Source: Callorhinus ursinus (lineage: Eukaryota; Chordata; Mammalia; Carnivora; Otariidae). Taken from it: DNA of 64,000 bases. The notes under the pieces are model-generated. The model did not search any database and was not told where the DNA came from. It worked only from the letters and a program-made list of their open reading frames with translations. The translations under genes and the position numbers were made by a program. The DNA is taken from assembly GCF_003265705.1 (NCBI RefSeq), contig NW_020313157.1, positions 682,001 to 746,000 of the forward strand. The letters are read 5' to 3'. Of the stretch, positions 44,318 through 54,129 are shown piece after piece (the first letter of the stretch is position 1; each line of letters begins with the position of its first letter).

Positions 44318-44379
44318 AGGGGGCGGGGGGGGGGGGGGGGGGGTTCGTTTGGGTTTTTGTTTGTTTGTTTGTTTGTTTT
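44318..44379 (+). repeat. G-run of 19 and (GTTT)n
   Basis: GGGGGC is followed by 19 consecutive G (44325-44343), then TTCGTTTGGG and five to six GTTT units (44356-44379). Sequence accuracy over the G run is doubtful. Confidence 0.88.
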
Positions 44380-44584
44380 CTGGAGAGACTGGGAGACACC
44401 CTCCTCATGCTTTCTCTCTGGAGAGGCCCTCTGCTCACAGGTATGTTCTCAGACCAGATTGGGAAGCAGGTTTTCCAGGTACTGTAAACAAGCCTTTGGT
44501 CCCTTTGGATCCATGCTGCCTATGGGAAAAGAGGACTTTCCATGTTTTTAATTTTTTTTTTCCCAAAGATGTGGCCTCTATTCA

Positions 44585-44725
44585 GCATTTCTCATCCCCT
44601 TTCAATTCATTTCAAACAATATTCACCCAGAGCTTGCTAGCGTGCCTGGCACCGTGCTTGCACAAGAGAGGGAGTGATCATCAGCCAGACCCTGCCCCTG
44701 AGAGGCTTCGGGTCTAGCAGGAGGC
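44585..44725 (-). repeat. L2 3' fragment (minus)
   Basis: TTCATTTCAAACAATATTCA, CCCAGAGCTTGCTAGCGTGC, CTGGCACCGTGCTTG and CCCTGCCCCTGAGAGGCTTC match the reverse L2 tail. Confidence 0.6.
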
Positions 44726-44874
44726 AGTCTGTCCTGAGTTAGGAAGTGCAGACCGATGTCAAGCCAACAGCCATGGGTGTGTAAAAGATGCCTCTGGAAA
44801 CTGCATTCTGAAAACAAAATTAGCTTCATGTATTCATGGGAAGGGTTGGGCTTGTCAGAAGCAGGATGTAAGAG

Positions 44875-45098
44875 AAATTAAGAGTGTGTACTCCAGAGCC
44901 AAACAGCACCTGTTCAAATCCGCGCTCTCCATACAGCTACATGAATTTCTTCACCTCTCTGTGCTTCACTTTTCCTTTATGAAATGCTAACAATGCTTAT
45001 CTCGTGGAACTGCTGAGATAACCCAAGGAGAACTCCTAGAAAAAGTAGGGACTTAGTCAATGCTAATATTACTATCACCATCATCATTATTATGACCA
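44875..45098 (+). repeat. MIR SINE (plus), full length
   Basis: ACTCCAGAGCCAAACAGCAC, CTGTTCAAATCCGCGCTCTC, TTCTTCACCTCTCTGTGCTT, a TGCTTATCTCGTGGAACTGC segment and GGGACTTAGTCAATGCTAAT are clear MIR landmarks. Confidence 0.88.
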
Positions 45099-45214
45099 TT
45101 ATATGCTCACTCAGGAAGTTCCTAAATATCCACAAAGTATACTTTAGAGGACCATCAGGAGTATAAGAAACCTTCAGCCTATGAGCACGTAAGTAGAGCT
45201 ATTCCCAAGTTGAA

Positions 45215-45292
45215 GTGCCGAGAAAGGAAATCTGTGGGCTCTGACTCAAATTCTGGCCATGTGGCTCAGTTTTCTCACCTACACAGTGGGAG
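45215..45292 (+). repeat. MIR fragment (plus)
   Basis: GGGCTCTGACTCAAATTCTG and TGTGGCTCAGTTTTCTCACC followed by TACACAGTGGGAGAT match MIR with an internal deletion. Confidence 0.6.
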
Positions 45293-45689
45293 ATGCACAG
45301 CCCAGGTCCCAGGTGTCCCGGGTGCCATTCACGTATAGACACTGGTAAAACAACCCCCGCCCCCCGCAAGAAGTCCCATACTGAAGCTGAGTCTACAGAC
45401 TTGAACAGCAACCACCATCCTCAATTGCTCACTTGAATAGTTGATTGTGTAAAATTGGCCAAGCTTGGGTTTGTAGGATTTCACACGTACCACATCTGAT
45501 TGGACCAGGGGAGGTTTCCTGGAACAAAGGCAACCACCCACAGTTGGCCAGTATTCCCCAGCTCAGACGAGTTATCTTCTGTGGCATGATGTCTGGCAGA
45601 CCTGAGTCAGTTATTAGGGAATGAGTAGAAAGAAGCTGCCATTGGAGAGAAGGGCAGAAATACGGAAGTTCAGACACAAGGAGGGCCAG

Positions 45690-45905
45690 GGTCTGGGGGA
45701 GGCAAGTGAGGCACTCATCCACGACACAAAACTTAAAGGGCATCAAAAAATTCAGTAATCAAGATGCATAATATCTGGATGCCGTTTTTATAAAAAAAAA
45801 TAATGCAAAAATCCAATGATGATCCGTATCAAAATTTTGAATAAAAATATGATCCAACTCTGCTCTTGTACGATTCACCTCACTTGCCCTACCCTAATCC
45901 AACTC
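45690..45905 (+). repeat. unrecognised interspersed repeat, copy A
   Basis: GGGCATCAAAAAATTCAGTA, ATCAAGATGCATAATATC and ATCCAACTCTGCTCTTG correspond in order to copy B at 49925-50105. I cannot name the family. Confidence 0.5.
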
Positions 45906-47490
45906 TGTCACATCCTGTCATTATTTAAATTTTTGATACTTTATGTATCATAGACTTTTACATTAATCTTGATTACTGAGTCTTTAGGGCTCTCTTAAAC
46001 ATATGTATGCCTCACTCTCCTTACCTTAGTCCCACTGCATGGTTCAACAAAGCCAGTGCTGGATCCCCAACAGAATGAAATACCTCCCAGTTCTCTCTGA
46101 GCCCTGAAGACTTGTTGAGATGGTTTTCTGTTCATCTTACTCCCCCATGTATTCTTACATAAAGGGGCACCCTGCCTTCCAGAATTAAGGGCAGAAAGAG
46201 AACAAGATTCTTTTGGAGGGATTGTGGGAAAAAAAAAAAAAAGATGAGAGTATGGAGGATGCACTGCATTTCTCAGGTAGCTGTCCCTGGGACGAATGCA
46301 CTGGGGAGTACTGAATATGATGGTGGCAGGGAGGTGGCAGGATAGGAAGCCAAGGGAGGACTGGAAAGTCTTGAAGAGGGAAGAGTAGAAAAGGAACAGC
46401 ATAGAGGACCTCCCTGAGGTCTGCAGAGTGGCCTCCTCTGGTGAGTAGAGAGTCAGAATTACAGAAGGAACGTAAAGCGGTCTCCAATAAGGGGGCCCCC
46501 TCCTGATAGTCTTCCAGAAATGCAAATAAAGGATGTGATTTATAGCACCAGAAACTCGACCACTATTTCCTGAGGTGACATCTATCCAAAAGAGGACAGC
46601 AAGGGTCCCTGCATTCACAGTGGTTATGATAATCCCCCATTAACAAGTGCCCTTAGACTCCCTAAAACCTGAAAGTGACTGTCACCCACATATTTCAACA
46701 CACGTGACTCAAAAATCCCAAAAGGGTTTATTTTTCAGTGCATGGCCCAGCTCAAGGAAAAAAAATGTTTTTTTGATAACTGTCAAAAACAATAAAAAGC
46801 CCTCACCATTTACAATATCTATCTCACTAGCCCCTGGGGAAGAAAGAAATAAACAGACTCTCCAAATAGAAGCTGAAAAAAAAAAAAATCAACGTTAAGC
46901 TTCTGCTAGAAATAGGAGTTTTTCAGCAAAAGAGAATTCCTGGTTGTGTCCAGAACAGTCCATCACTTGCATATTATACCGTTGGTATAACCGGGCAAAA
47001 TGCTTCCTGACTGATTGATGTGTTATTATCTCTTAGAGCTGAATTATCTCTGAAATGCCAACCATTGTAATAGGTACTGCTTTTGTCTGACAACAAAGCT
47101 GAGCTTTATTTTGCCTGCATGGCACATAAGGAAATGCATCAACTTGATTTCAAGTACTTACTGTTAATCACTCATTCTATGAATGGGGAAGCACCTCAGA
47201 TGCACCACCCCTCCACACACACTTGAAGCCGATGGTCTTACCTCTAACTTCATCGAGAAAACAGAAGCATTCAAACAGGTATTTCCTCACCCACCTGCCA
47301 CCAAATGTACCAGCCTCCCTGCGTATCTGCTCCCTGGTTTCCCGTCTGTTCTTGTGGACGAGCTGCCCCTGCCCCCATTCCTATCAGGCCAGCTTCTCCA
47401 CTGTGTTCGCAAGGGATTTGCTCTTGCAATTTTCTGCTCGTTCTCCTGCATCATGAACATCTCCCCTTCTCCTGGACCATTCCACTCTGA
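45906..47490. other. non-coding interval with a chance 207-codon frame
   Basis: The minus-strand frame 45995-46618 has no recognisable family, coding-like periodicity or flanking splice sites. It includes a poly-Phe stretch from an A13 run. The segment 46975-47170 is low-repeat and TAAT-rich. Confidence 0.4.
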
Positions 47491-47494
47491 ATAA

Positions 47495-47992
47495 AGGTAT
47501 GCTGCAATATATTTGCACACCATGTTTCGCAGCAGCATTGTTCACAATAGCCAAGGGGTGGAAGCAACCCAAATGTCCATCAACAGATGCATGGATACGG
47601 AAAATGTGGCATACCCATACAACGGAACATTACTCAGCCTTAAAAATGAAGGAGATTTTGACACATGCTACCACACGGATGAACCTTGAGGACATTATGC
47701 TGAACCAAAGGAGCCAGTCACAAAAGGACAGACACTGTACGATTCCTCTTACGTGAGGGATTTACACTAGTCAAATAACATAGAAATAGAAAATACAATG
47801 GTGGCTACCGGAGACTCTGGGGGATGAGGGGAGAAAGGGGGAGCTACTGTTTAATGGGTATACAGTTGCAGATTTAAAAGATGAAAAAGTTCTGGAGATC
47901 TGTTTAAAATAATATAAAGACTACTGAACCATAAACTTAAAAATGGTTGTGATGGCCAATTTTATGGTTTTTTTTTTAACCACAATGAAAAA
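47495..47992 (+). mobile_element. L1M-type LINE 3' end (plus)
   Basis: The 5'-truncated copy continues from the ORF2 end into ATGGTGGCTACCGGAGACTC, TACTGTTTAATGGGTATACA, GATGAAAAAGTTCTGGAGAT, a CTTAAAAATGGTTGTGATGG segment and an ACCACAATGAAAAAAAAA tail. Closely similar in layout to the copy at 15640, with less decay in the coding part. Confidence 0.9.
47499..47756 (+). pseudogene. L1M ORF2 C-terminal remnant
   Basis: The frame is open for 85 codons and aligns to the end of L1 ORF2p, the multifunctional endonuclease/reverse transcriptase of L1. Recognisable segments are AALFTIAKGWKQPKCPSTD, WIRKMWHTHTTEHYSALK and MNLEDIMLNQRSQSQKDRH. The endonuclease, RT and Cys-rich domains lie upstream of the 5' truncation, so no activity remains. 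The 3' UTR continues directly downstream. Confidence 0.85.
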
Positions 47993-48219
47993 AAAAATGC
48001 TGTAATAGTTCCCTTGAAAAGAAATAAAAAGTCCCGATCTTCTGCTCCCCTCCTCCCTACATCAGTTCACAGCAAAACTCCCAGCAAGCCTTGTTGTTTT
48101 CCAGATCACTGCAGGTGATTGGACACGTGCATTAGACACCTCTGTGCTCACAGCACCCGGCCATCAGCGCCTTTTGCCAGGGCTATCACAATGGTGTCAT
48201 AATCGGGATCTCTTGTCTT

Positions 48220-48485
48220 CATTCTCTATCCCCATGCCCCACATTCCACCTAATAGATGGGGATCCTTTAATACTGTAAACTGGGAAGTCATCCTATTGT
48301 TCAAAACCCTCCAATGGTTTCATGGCACCTGTTCCTTCTACCTGGACTGCTCCTCTCCTGAGGCTTCTGTGGCTGTCACTTTCCTTTTAGTCACATCTCA
48401 GTGTATGTATGAATTTCCTAGGAAGGTTTTCCAGGAGAGTCCAATCAAAGGTTACAACTCAGTTGCCCTTGAGTGCACATCTCCC
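48220..48485 (+). repeat. L2 LINE fragment (plus), upstream of a SINE
   Basis: TTCAAAACCCTCCAATGGTT, TCCTTCTACCTGGACTGCTC and GTCACTTTCCTTTTAGTCAC match L2 ORF2/3' sequence. It resumes at 48641. Confidence 0.75.
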
Positions 48486-48640
48486 CATTGTATTGTATTG
48501 TATTTTTGTTTGTTTGTTTTAAGTAGGCTCCATACCCAATGTGGAGCCCAACATGAGGCCTGAACTCATGACCCTGAGATCAAGACCTGAGCTGAGGTCA
48601 AAAGTCAAATACTTACCTGACTGAGCAATCCAGGCACCCC
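48486..48640 (-). mobile_element. Can-SINE, minus, old short variant in an L2
   Basis: On the minus strand the head GGGGTGCCTGGATTGCTCAG and CTTGATCTCAGGGTCATGAG are followed by GGGCTCCACATTGGGTATGG and a CAAA tail, a shorter and older Can-SINE form that lacks the GGGCTCCCTGCTCAGC core. ACATCTCCC at 48477-48485 and 48641-48649 is the target duplication. Confidence 0.88.
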
Positions 48641-48905
48641 ACATCTCCCTATTTTAAATCTCTGCATAGCAAATAATATTTTCTGATAATTTCCTTCTTG
48701 TTAGTGGGTTTATTATTTATTGAATCTCTGTCCTCTCTCCCCCGCACCCCAGATTATAAGCCCCAAGAGATCAGGGAAGACGTCTGTCCTGTTCATCCCT
48801 ATATGTCAAGGAGAGAGTATGGCCCTTGTATTCAACAAATACTTGTTGGAAAAACAACAACAACAACAACAAATACCTGTTGAATGATTTATTAAATATC
48901 CTGAC
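48641..48905 (+). repeat. L2 LINE 3' tail (plus), downstream of the SINE
   Basis: AGATTATAAGCCCCAAGAGA, TCAGGGAAGACGTCTGTCCT, GTTCATCCCTATATGTC and AACAAATACTTGTTGG complete the L2. An (AAC)6 run (48856-48873) interrupts a repeated AAATAC-TGTTG(G/A)A motif. Confidence 0.8.
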
Positions 48906-48934
48906 CGGGTTCAGGACCTGCTGCTCCACAATAG

Positions 48935-49375
48935 GGCAATTTGACGTCCTGCTTATTTCCAGCTGGAGGAATTTGAGAAATGGCATGTGCAGGAAAGACT
49001 CTCTGACCCTCCCCTGAAGCAGGTCAACAAACTCTCCTCTACCTGGAGGAAAGGAGCACCCGTATCTCTGAAGACAGAGAGATGCAGACGGGAATGTGGA
49101 TGAATAGGCCTTGCTAAGTTTCCCCCAATTTACTGCACTTAGACGACTCCCTTTGTCCCATCATGTCTTCCCACAACTTTTCACTCTTCATCAAACCTAG
49201 CATAAAAACAAACCATTTCTCCAAGCTTTCATTTCCTTATGAGGGCTCCCGTGTCACCTAAAACTTGTATTAAATAAATCTGTATGCTTTTCTTTTGTCA
49301 GTCTGTCTTTTGTTACAGGGGTCCCAGGCAAGAACCAAGAAGAATAGAAGAAAAAGATGTTTTTCCTTCCCTAAA
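48935..49375 (+). mobile_element. ERV long terminal repeat, solo
   Basis: CTCTCTGACCCTCCCCTGAA, CTCCTCTACCTGGAGGAAAG, GGCCTTGCTAAGTTTCCCCC, a CATAAAAAC TATA-like box (49201) and GTATTAAATAAATCTGTATG polyadenylation signal (49268) are followed by GTCAGTCTGTCTTTTGTTAC and AGGGGTCCCAGGCAAGAACC. This is the U3-R-U5 layout of a class I-like endogenous retrovirus LTR. No internal gag/pol/env sequence is present next to it, and the boundaries are approximate. Confidence 0.7.
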
Positions 49376-49405
49376 TACTATGGCCACAGAAGAACAGGAG
49401 TAAAA

Positions 49406-49462
49406 GTGTGTGTGTGTGTGTGTCTGTCTGCGCATGTGTCTCTGTGTGTGTGTGTGTGTTTC
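49406..49462 (+). repeat. interrupted (GT)n microsatellite
   Basis: Two GT runs (49406-49423 and 49441-49460) separated by a CTGTCTGCGCATGTGTCT spacer. Confidence 0.9.
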
Positions 49463-49589
49463 AGACAGAAGAAATAGCACAGAACAGACAAGGTCCTATG
49501 GCCTAATGTAATACTCTCTTTCTGGCAGAACCTAGTTCCTTCTACAGAGGCCGAACATGCCAGGTAGTCCCTTTTCCCAGACCGCCTTA

Positions 49590-49780
49590 AAGTTAGGGCA
49601 CTTGACCCAGTTCTGGTTAATGTGACTTCAAGGGATAAGTCTGAGGGTCAAACCACTGTGAGAAAATGAAAGAACATGAGCATTTCTAGGGTCTAGGTCA
49701 TTCTTTGATGGCAGTGTTGAGTCATTCAAGCTGGCCTGTCTTATTTTATAAGGACTTCTTATTATATCAGATTACAAGTC
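49590..49780 (+). repeat. possible MLT1 5' part
   Basis: GGGCACTTGACCCAGTTCTG, GTTAATGTGACTTCAAGG and TATTTTATAAGGACTTCTTA resemble MLT1-type LTR segments. Weak. Confidence 0.35.
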
Positions 49781-49904
49781 CCCTTATTGTGTGCTGCCTA
49801 TTTGCTTGGAAAATCAATCACAGGCCACTCAAAGCATCTTGAGGGACACATCACTGCATGCCCACTAGTTAGCGCGGCACCTCACACAGGGTTAATGCTC
49901 AAAA

Positions 49905-50110
49905 CTGGGGTCAGGACTGGGATGAAGGGCACACCTGAAGGGCACCATAAAACTCAGAAATCAAGATAAACTATATTTTAATACAATTGAAATGAATGTA
50001 AAAAGTGCACAGTGAATAAAATGTCAACATTAACTAATGACAGACTCTAACTCTGCTCTTGCCTGGCTTCTTTTTGCCTGCCTCAACCTGAGCCCTGCTC
50101 TAAAGAACAT
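49905..50110 (+). repeat. unrecognised interspersed repeat, copy B
   Basis: GGGCACCATAAAACTCAGAA, ATCAAGATAAACTATAT and CTCTAACTCTGCTCTTG match copy A (45690) in order, at about 4.2 kb distance and with strong divergence. Confidence 0.5.
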
Positions 50111-50139
50111 GTGTTGAGTAATTACCCAAACATTTTTAT

Positions 50140-50250
50140 CCATGATCTCCAAGTTCTCTGTAAGAACTTCACTGTCCTCCTCATCGGGGCTCAGAGAGCT
50201 TAAGTAACCTATTTGGAGGTCACACAGCTGAGAGCACTCAGAATGACTCC
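50140..50250 (-). repeat. MIR (minus), interrupted by a Can-SINE
   Basis: GGCTCAGAGAGCTTAAGTAA, CCTATTTGGAGGTCACACAG and a CAGAATGACTCC segment match MIR reverse complement. The MIR resumes after the SINE with AGTGCTCTTAACCAATGCAT (50464-50483). Confidence 0.8.
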
Positions 50251-50265
50251 GAAATCAGTGCTCTT

Positions 50266-50456
50266 TTTTTTAAGATTTGTTTATTTATTTGAGAGAGAGA
50301 GAGCACACTCCAGGGAGCATGAGCAGGAAGTGCAGAGGGAGAGGGAAAGAGACCCCTGCGGAGCCCAGCGTGGGGCTGGATCTTACACCCTGAGATCGCG
50401 ACCTGAGCCAAAACCAAGGGTCGGCACTGAACCAACTATGCCCCCCAGGCGTCCCC
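50266..50456 (-). mobile_element. Can-SINE, minus, perfect TSD, inside a MIR
   Basis: On the minus strand the head is GGGGACGCCTGGGGGGCATA (A-box decayed), with a B-box region, a diverged core and AAATAAATAAACAAATC. A perfect 15-bp target duplication GAAATCAGTGCTCTT sits at 50251-50265 and 50457-50471. Confidence 0.96.
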
Positions 50457-50484
50457 GAAATCAGTGCTCTTAACCAATGCATTG

Positions 50485-52175
50485 AGGTCTTTCTGATCCA
50501 GTGTGGTCTTGGCACTTCTCAGATCGGGACCCTATTAATTGCTGGAGACAAACGGCAGAGGATTCCAATATCCAGGCTTTGCTCTGATGTCTCTTCTCAA
50601 AGTACACTTCCTGAGCACCCACTAATCTGGGCATTGAGGGACTGGCGCTCTCTTCTAATGATCTTATTATGTGACGCTGACATGGAGCCAAGAGTCATGA
50701 ATGGCCTCCAGCAGCCAGAAGACCCACAGGTTTTGCTAAAAGGGCACCTGGATTAACACATTTTGAGGTAATGAAGGTATCACCCAGTTTGTAAGGTAAG
50801 AGGCAGTGAGGAGGGAGAGGGGGCCAGCTGCTGAGAGAAAGGGAGTCTGGATGTGTGCTAGATGGCAAGCAGGCTCCCGCGGGTTCTGGGAGTCCTCCGG
50901 GAAGCGTGGTACTCTGTAAATGCAAACTGATAGTGGCAGGATGGAAGGAATCCATCACTCACACCCTCACATCCCTCCAGGGTTTTCCCTCAGACTTCCT
51001 CCTCTAAATCTTGATGACTGCTCTAAGAAAACGCCCCTGGAGAACTTTAGCCAAAGGCAGGGAAGAGCCTTGAGTTCCCAGTTAGGACAGGGGTGGCCAG
51101 ATGTCCTCTGGGGTTCGAGCTGCATGAGACGTGAGCATGAAAAAAAAAAAAAGTACAATGGCTGGTTAAGGGGGAAAAATAAGTAAAGAAAAGGAAATGT
51201 TTCATCATTTCCATTGCTGCTAATTTCACCAGGCTGCTTTTCAAAGATCTTTCTGGGAGTGACAGCTTGCCTGGGGGTCTTTGCTGAGTTAAAGGCAGTG
51301 CAGAAGAAAGGCCATCAGTCACTGTAGACTGAAAGGGAAGCCAAAACAGAGCCAAGCAAGACGAGGTCCCAGCCCTGGCGGCTGAGGCACATGGCCCCTG
51401 TGCCGGTGCTGGGGGGTTGGGGGAGTGGAGCACAGAGCAAGGGACAGGAGCCAGTGGCTCCCTCACGTGTCCCAGGGTCGCACCCAGCCACCTCCCAGCC
51501 CCGGGAAGCCGCACTGTTTCCTTAGGAGAACAGACGTTGTGCCTTTGTGCAGCTGTCCGCAGAAGTGCCAACCTCTCTCCCAGAGCGTTTTCATGCTTCT
51601 GGCACCCGGGGCAGCTGAACAGTTGGTGGGAGGAATTGGAGCAGTGATAAGGGGTGTCTTTTTTCAGACTGACAACCCAATTCCTCAAAAGGAATTGCTT
51701 GCTTCTAATCCTTCTCTCCTTAAATTCTTGGTTTTACAGTTTGGTCACCTGCTGCTCCCCACAGGTTCCCGGGGGATCCACAGCTCCACAGGCAGGTGAG
51801 CACGGACCATCTAAGAGGGCCTGTTTGGGCCAAGAGCTACTGTGTAGGACGTCTTGGACCTGGCACTCAAGAAGAGCAACAGAATTCTTGAACAAATATT
51901 TTCCTGTTCCTCAGCAGTGTGCTCTTGGCATGGAAAGGCAAGGCAAACAGGGAAACAGAGGAAATGTAAAGCTGTGTGGAGGGACACATATGTGGGTCGG
52001 GTCACTCAGCTGCACAGGGTTTCTATCTGCCTTCTACTACTCTCAGATCTATCCCCTGCCACCATGCAAGCTCAGGCTTCACTGCTTCTTGTCATAACCC
52101 CTCACTGGCCTTCCCATGGACTCTTCACTGCCCCTACCTGTTTCCTGTCCATGGAAGATGATACCCATCCTGTTG
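50485..52175. other. non-coding interval, GC-richer at 51330-51640
   Basis: Long frames on both strands (213 codons minus at 51047-51688, 124-147 plus) reflect GC content and overlap each other. None has a known domain. CpG density is too low for an island. Confidence 0.45.
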
Positions 52176-52386
52176 CTGATAGATGATAGGCAGGCAGATA
52201 GATAGGCATCCATAAATTGGGTGGATGGATGGATGGATGGATGGATGGATGGATGGATGGATAGATCAATAGATACATGACAGAACTAAAGCATGGATAG
52301 ATAAATAGATGATGAGCAGATGTACAGATACATGGTGGACTTCATGGACGGATGGATAGATAGATAGGCAAACTGACTGACTGACT
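52176..52386 (+). repeat. (GATA/GGAT)n compound tetranucleotide repeat
   Basis: GATAGATGATAGGCAGGCAG, ten tandem GGAT units (about 52222-52262), GATAGATCAATAGATACAT and further GATAGATA/ACTG units form a decayed compound microsatellite. Confidence 0.92.
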
Positions 52387-52399
52387 TAAAGAGACTTCT

Positions 52400-52890
52400 C
52401 CCTGCACTTAGGATTCAGATCACCATGTTTTACTTTGACCCATCCTGCATGATCTGGTCCCCGACAGCAGCAGCATCATCTCCACCCACCTCTTGCTCCG
52501 TGCCCCCACGTTTCCCAGTCCACTGGCCTTACCTTTCACTAACTAACCTTTCATTCTTCCTGATGCAAAGCCATCTGCCAAGGTGACTCCTCCCTCTGAA
52601 TCCCCCCTCCCCACCCCTCGCACCAGCTAAAGAGCTCCTTGGAGTTCCAGCCCCTTCAATGGCAAGGGACACCCTTTCCCCTTCACCTCAGTGAAGGACT
52701 GTGAATCCCTGCTCACAGGGCCACGCACCTTCCCTCCCAGCACCGCTGCAACTGTTTGTCTAATATTTGTCTTTCAGACGAGACTGTGTGATCTCTGAGA
52801 GTCAGAAGTAGTTCTGATGCCACTCAGCCTTATATTCTCAGAGCCCTGAGAGGCAACTGGCAACTTGTGATGCTCAAAAAATGCATGCCA
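52400..52890 (+). repeat. L2 LINE 3' region (plus)
   Basis: CATCCTGCATGATCTGGTCC, CTGATGCAAAGCCATCTGCC, AAGGTGACTCCTCCCTCTGA, a GACTGTGTGATCTCTGAGAG segment and TTATATTCTCAGAGCCC follow L2 order over almost 500 bases. Confidence 0.75.
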
Positions 52891-53162
52891 GCCCTGGGCC
52901 TCACACGGTGCAAGGGGCTGGGGACAGAGAAGAGAAAGCGGATGGCTCACAGAGGTGTCAGAGGACATCCTCCATACATGTGTGTTTTTCACAGAGCCAT
53001 ACCTTCCTTGCATGAACCTCCAGATGGCTGTTGAGAATCCCATGACAGAGTAAAAATCCCTCCTCAGAAAGCCCAAGTCCTTATCCCTACAGGAAACATA
53101 TGTCTCAGACTTCCTATGATATCCCCTATTTTGAGCATGTAGTCCCCATTTGGAGGCCCCAT

Positions 53163-53190
53163 GCGTACCGATTAAGAATTTGGCCATGGA
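53163..53190 (+). repeat. MIR head (plus), left of a young L1
   Basis: CGATTAAGAATTTGGCCATG is the 'GGTTAAGAGCATGGACTC' MIR start. It resumes after the L1 at 53778. Confidence 0.7.
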
Positions 53191-53760
53191 CTCAGGAAAC
53201 AAACTGAGGGTTGCTGGAGTGGTGGGGTGGTGGGAGGGATGGGGTGGCTGGGNNNNNNNNNNNNNNNNNNNNNNNNNNNNNNNNNNNNNNNNNNNNNNNN
53301 NNNNNNNNNNNNNNNNNNNNNNNNNNNNNNNNNNNNNNNNNNNNNNNNNNNNGGGAGGGGGTGGCTGGGTGATAGACATTGGGGAGGGTATGTGCTACAG
53401 TGAGCGCTGTGAATTGTGCAAGACTGTTGAATCACAGATCTGTACTTCTGAAACAAGTAACGCAACATATTTTAAGAAAAAAGAAAAAGAAGAAGATAAC
53501 AGGAGAGGAAGAAAAGGGGAGTATGTCAGAAGGGGAGACGAACCATGAGAGATGATGGACTCTGAAAAACAAACTGAGGGTTCTAGAGGGGAGGGGTGAG
53601 GGGGATGGGTTATCCTGGTGATGGGTATTGAGGAGGGCACGTTCTGCATGGAGCACTGGGTGTTATGAACAAACAATGAATCATGGAACACTGCACCAAA
53701 AACTAATGATGTAATATATGGTGATTAACATAACAATAAAAATTAAAATTAAAAAAAAAA
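53191..53760 (+). mobile_element. young carnivore L1, 5'-truncated 3' UTR, perfect TSD
   Basis: The copy contains only 3' UTR: GGAAACAAACTGAGGGTTGC, a G-rich stretch, GTGCTACAGTGAGCGCTGTG, the AAGAAAAAGAAGAAG polypurine tract, GAGACGAACCATGAGAG, a GGATGGGTTATCCTGGTGAT segment, GAGCACTGGGTGTTATG, GTGATTAACATAACAAT and poly(A). A 17-bp perfect target duplication AAGAATTTGGCCATGGA lies at 53174-53190 and 53761-53777. A 100-N gap splits the G-rich part. Confidence 0.96.
53253..53352. other. assembly gap, exactly 100 N
   Basis: Placeholder gap inside the G-rich part of the L1 3' UTR. The left flank ends GGATGGGGTGGCTGGG and the right flank begins GGGAGGGGGTGGCTGGG, so the flanks repeat each other. 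Confidence 0.98.
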
Positions 53761-53777
53761 AAGAATTTGGCCATGGA

Positions 53778-53930
53778 GACCCACTGCTTGAGGCTGATCT
53801 CAGTTCTGCGGCTGTCTCCCTTCACGTCCTTGTGCAAACAACCTAATCTCCCTACTTCCTCATCTGGGTGATGGGGTCAGCAGCAGCTCGGTGTAGACTG
53901 TATGAGTGGCTAATAAATACAGGACACAAG
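53778..53930 (+). repeat. MIR (plus), continuation right of the L1
   Basis: ACCCACTGCTTGAGGCTGAT, TCAGTTCTGCGGCTGTCTCC, CTCCCTACTTCCTCATCTGG and TGGCTAATAAATACAGG complete the MIR split by the L1. Confidence 0.75.
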
Positions 53931-54129
53931 AGAAAGCTTATTACGCTGAAGAACCACTAGAGACCAAAACATTATTATTTATCATCCCCATTTGGTTACA
54001 TGTTACTATCACTCTACTCATTATTTCCAAAAATCACAATGAAAATTGGATTCATCTCTTATTGGTCATTGTAGTCCTGAATTCCCTGTTTTTTACACCT
54101 CAATAAGTGAAAAGCTGTGATTTCCTTTT

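Noticed and set aside
45995..46618. 207-codon minus-strand open frame
   Set aside because: No domain, no homologue that I recognise, poly-Phe from an A run, and no splice or promoter context. Chance frame in GC-balanced DNA.
48935..49375. Full endogenous provirus
   Set aside because: Only one LTR is present. No primer-binding site followed by gag/pol/env coding sequence could be recognised.
51330..51640. CpG island / promoter
   Set aside because: GC is raised but CpGs are not dense enough over a sufficient length, and there is no transcript structure.
51047..51688. 213-codon minus-strand open frame with overlapping plus-strand frames
   Set aside because: Local GC content lowers stop frequency on both strands. 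The protein includes a poly-Phe stretch from an A-run and no known fold.
52774..53548. Open frames spanning the second gap
   Set aside because: They exist only because N runs have no stops. The region is L1 3' UTR and MIR.
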